From contig NC_011296.1 in NCBI RefSeq assembly GCF_000020985.1, positions 496,001 through 560,000 of the forward strand: DNA of 64,000 nt, written 5' to 3'. The stretch's first letter is position 1, and the number at the start of each line of letters is the position of its first letter. Below are positions 63,466-64,000 of the stretch, piece after piece. A model generated the notes under the pieces. It searched no databases. It had not been told where the DNA came from and was given only the letters and a program-made list of their open reading frames with translations. Made by a program: the position numbers and the translations under genes. The DNA comes from Thermodesulfovibrio yellowstonii DSM 11347 (GTDB lineage Bacteria; Nitrospirota; Thermodesulfovibrionia; Thermodesulfovibrionales; Thermodesulfovibrionaceae).

Positions 63466-64000
63466 TTTCTCCATCTCCTTCTGAGCCATTTGTCAATTTC
63501 AACAACTATAATAACTGAAAGAGCTACAAGAAGAATATTCTGCCAGTCTTTGATTGAAATCGGTTCTGTTCTGAATATCCACTGAAGTGTTGGAACATAA
63601 ATAAAAGCAAGCTGGGCAATAGTTGCTGCTATTAGGCTTAAAAACAAAAATGGATTACTTAATAAGCTGATTTTAAATATGGATTCATACTCAGAACGGC
63701 TGTTCCATGCCTGAAAAAACTGAAAAAATACCATTGTGGTTACCGCCACTGTTCTTGCTCTCTCAAGGGATGCATCACTTTCTAAGGCATTGATAAAGTT
63801 AAAAACTATTCCTGCCGAGATTAACGCACCCACAATGATTGTTCTTTCAATTAAAAGCCGCGACATTATTCCCTCTTTCGGATCTCTCGGAGGACTTGTT
63901 AGCACACCCTTTTCTCCAGGTTCAAAGGCAAGAGCAATATCCTGAAGAGCATTTGTTACAAGATTTATCCATAAAATCTGTGCAGGAACATAGGGAATGG
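63462..64000 (-). CDS. P-type cation ATPase, C-terminal part (cut by window edge)
   Basis: The frame is open on the minus strand from the window edge to TGA 63462-63464. It encodes the last six or so membrane helices of a class II P-type ATPase, recognised by the M6 sequence [20 protein letters not shown] and the following [17 protein letters not shown]. It has no typical stop-short features; it ends WLRRRWRK. The ATP-binding and phosphorylation parts are outside the window. The gene is co-translated with the M50 protease. Confidence 0.85.
   Translation of the reverse strand, partial: IPYVPAQILWINLVTNALQDIALAFEPGEKGVLTSPPRDPKEGIMSRLLIERTIIVGALISAGIVFNFINALESDASLERARTVAVTTMVFFQFFQAWNSRSEYESIFKISLLSNPFLFLSLIAATIAQLAFIYVPTLQWIFRTEPISIKDWQNILLVALSVIIVVEIDKWLRRRWRK

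Overview
The window is AT-rich bacterial DNA, densely packed, with long co-directional runs, many ATGA-type overlaps, and mostly housekeeping genes. Three things suggest a thermophilic anaerobe, probably of the Nitrospirota (Thermodesulfovibrio-like): a formate-tetrahydrofolate ligase, selenocysteine machinery (tRNA-Sec and SelA), and HypE for [NiFe] hydrogenase, together with an outer-membrane assembly protein (LptD) and thermophile-type restriction enzymes. This assignment is an inference from gene content; there is no rRNA gene or other taxonomic anchor.

Layout. 1-5734 (+): trpE (cut by the window edge), trpG, trpD, an unknown gene, tRNA-Sec, a Mth938-like gene, a 59-aa ORF and fhs. 5928-16629 (all -): a defence island. 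It holds a TaqI-like restriction-modification operon with a third gene of TPR type, a MjaI-like system whose methyltransferase carries an SNase-like tail, a HEPN-type DUF4209 protein next to a DUF6602 predicted nuclease, an AbiJ-like HEPN protein, and an ATPase paired with a small Cys-rich predicted PD-(D/E)XK nuclease. Fragments of the TaqI-operon genes lie exactly at the 3' ends of the AbiJ and DUF4209 genes, so the island seems to have been built by cassette exchange. 16763-21141 (+): universal-stress protein, P-type ATPase, archaemetzincin, DUF1284. 21109-22831 (-): small protein, M28 peptidase, DUF488 with an 18-codon leader.

22905-35271 (+): a long run of pgpA, thpR, recA, recX, a BamE-like lipoprotein, alaS, a phasin-like protein, selA, a dGTPase-like gene, acpS, greA, pyrK, pyrD, an S-adenosyl-L-methionine hydrolase-type gene and hslO. 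35258-53780 (mostly -): LigD-type phosphoesterase, truD (with ridA divergent), rluB, a SurA-like chaperone, hypE, a lipoprotein, argH, an EF-G paralogue, purB, truB, lptD, folC, accD, trpA and trpB. 53865-58228 (+): UbiB-like kinase, lytic transglycosylase, nadA, MidA-like methyltransferase. 58225-64000 (-): CAP-domain lipoprotein, acyl-CoA dehydrogenase, TldD/PmbA protein, queD, hpt, site-2 protease, and a second P-type ATPase cut by the window edge.

Two features cut across the functional map. First, a family of palindromic elements (copies near 20.1, 39.0, 41.1 and 43.0 kb) keeps its stem pairing while changing sequence. Two copies lie inside the signal-peptide coding regions of exported proteins, and removing the 159-bp copy restores an ordinary lipoprotein signal peptide in frame. 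Second, many genes have a TATAAT-like box only 5-9 nt before the start codon and no Shine-Dalgarno sequence, which suggests common leaderless transcription.
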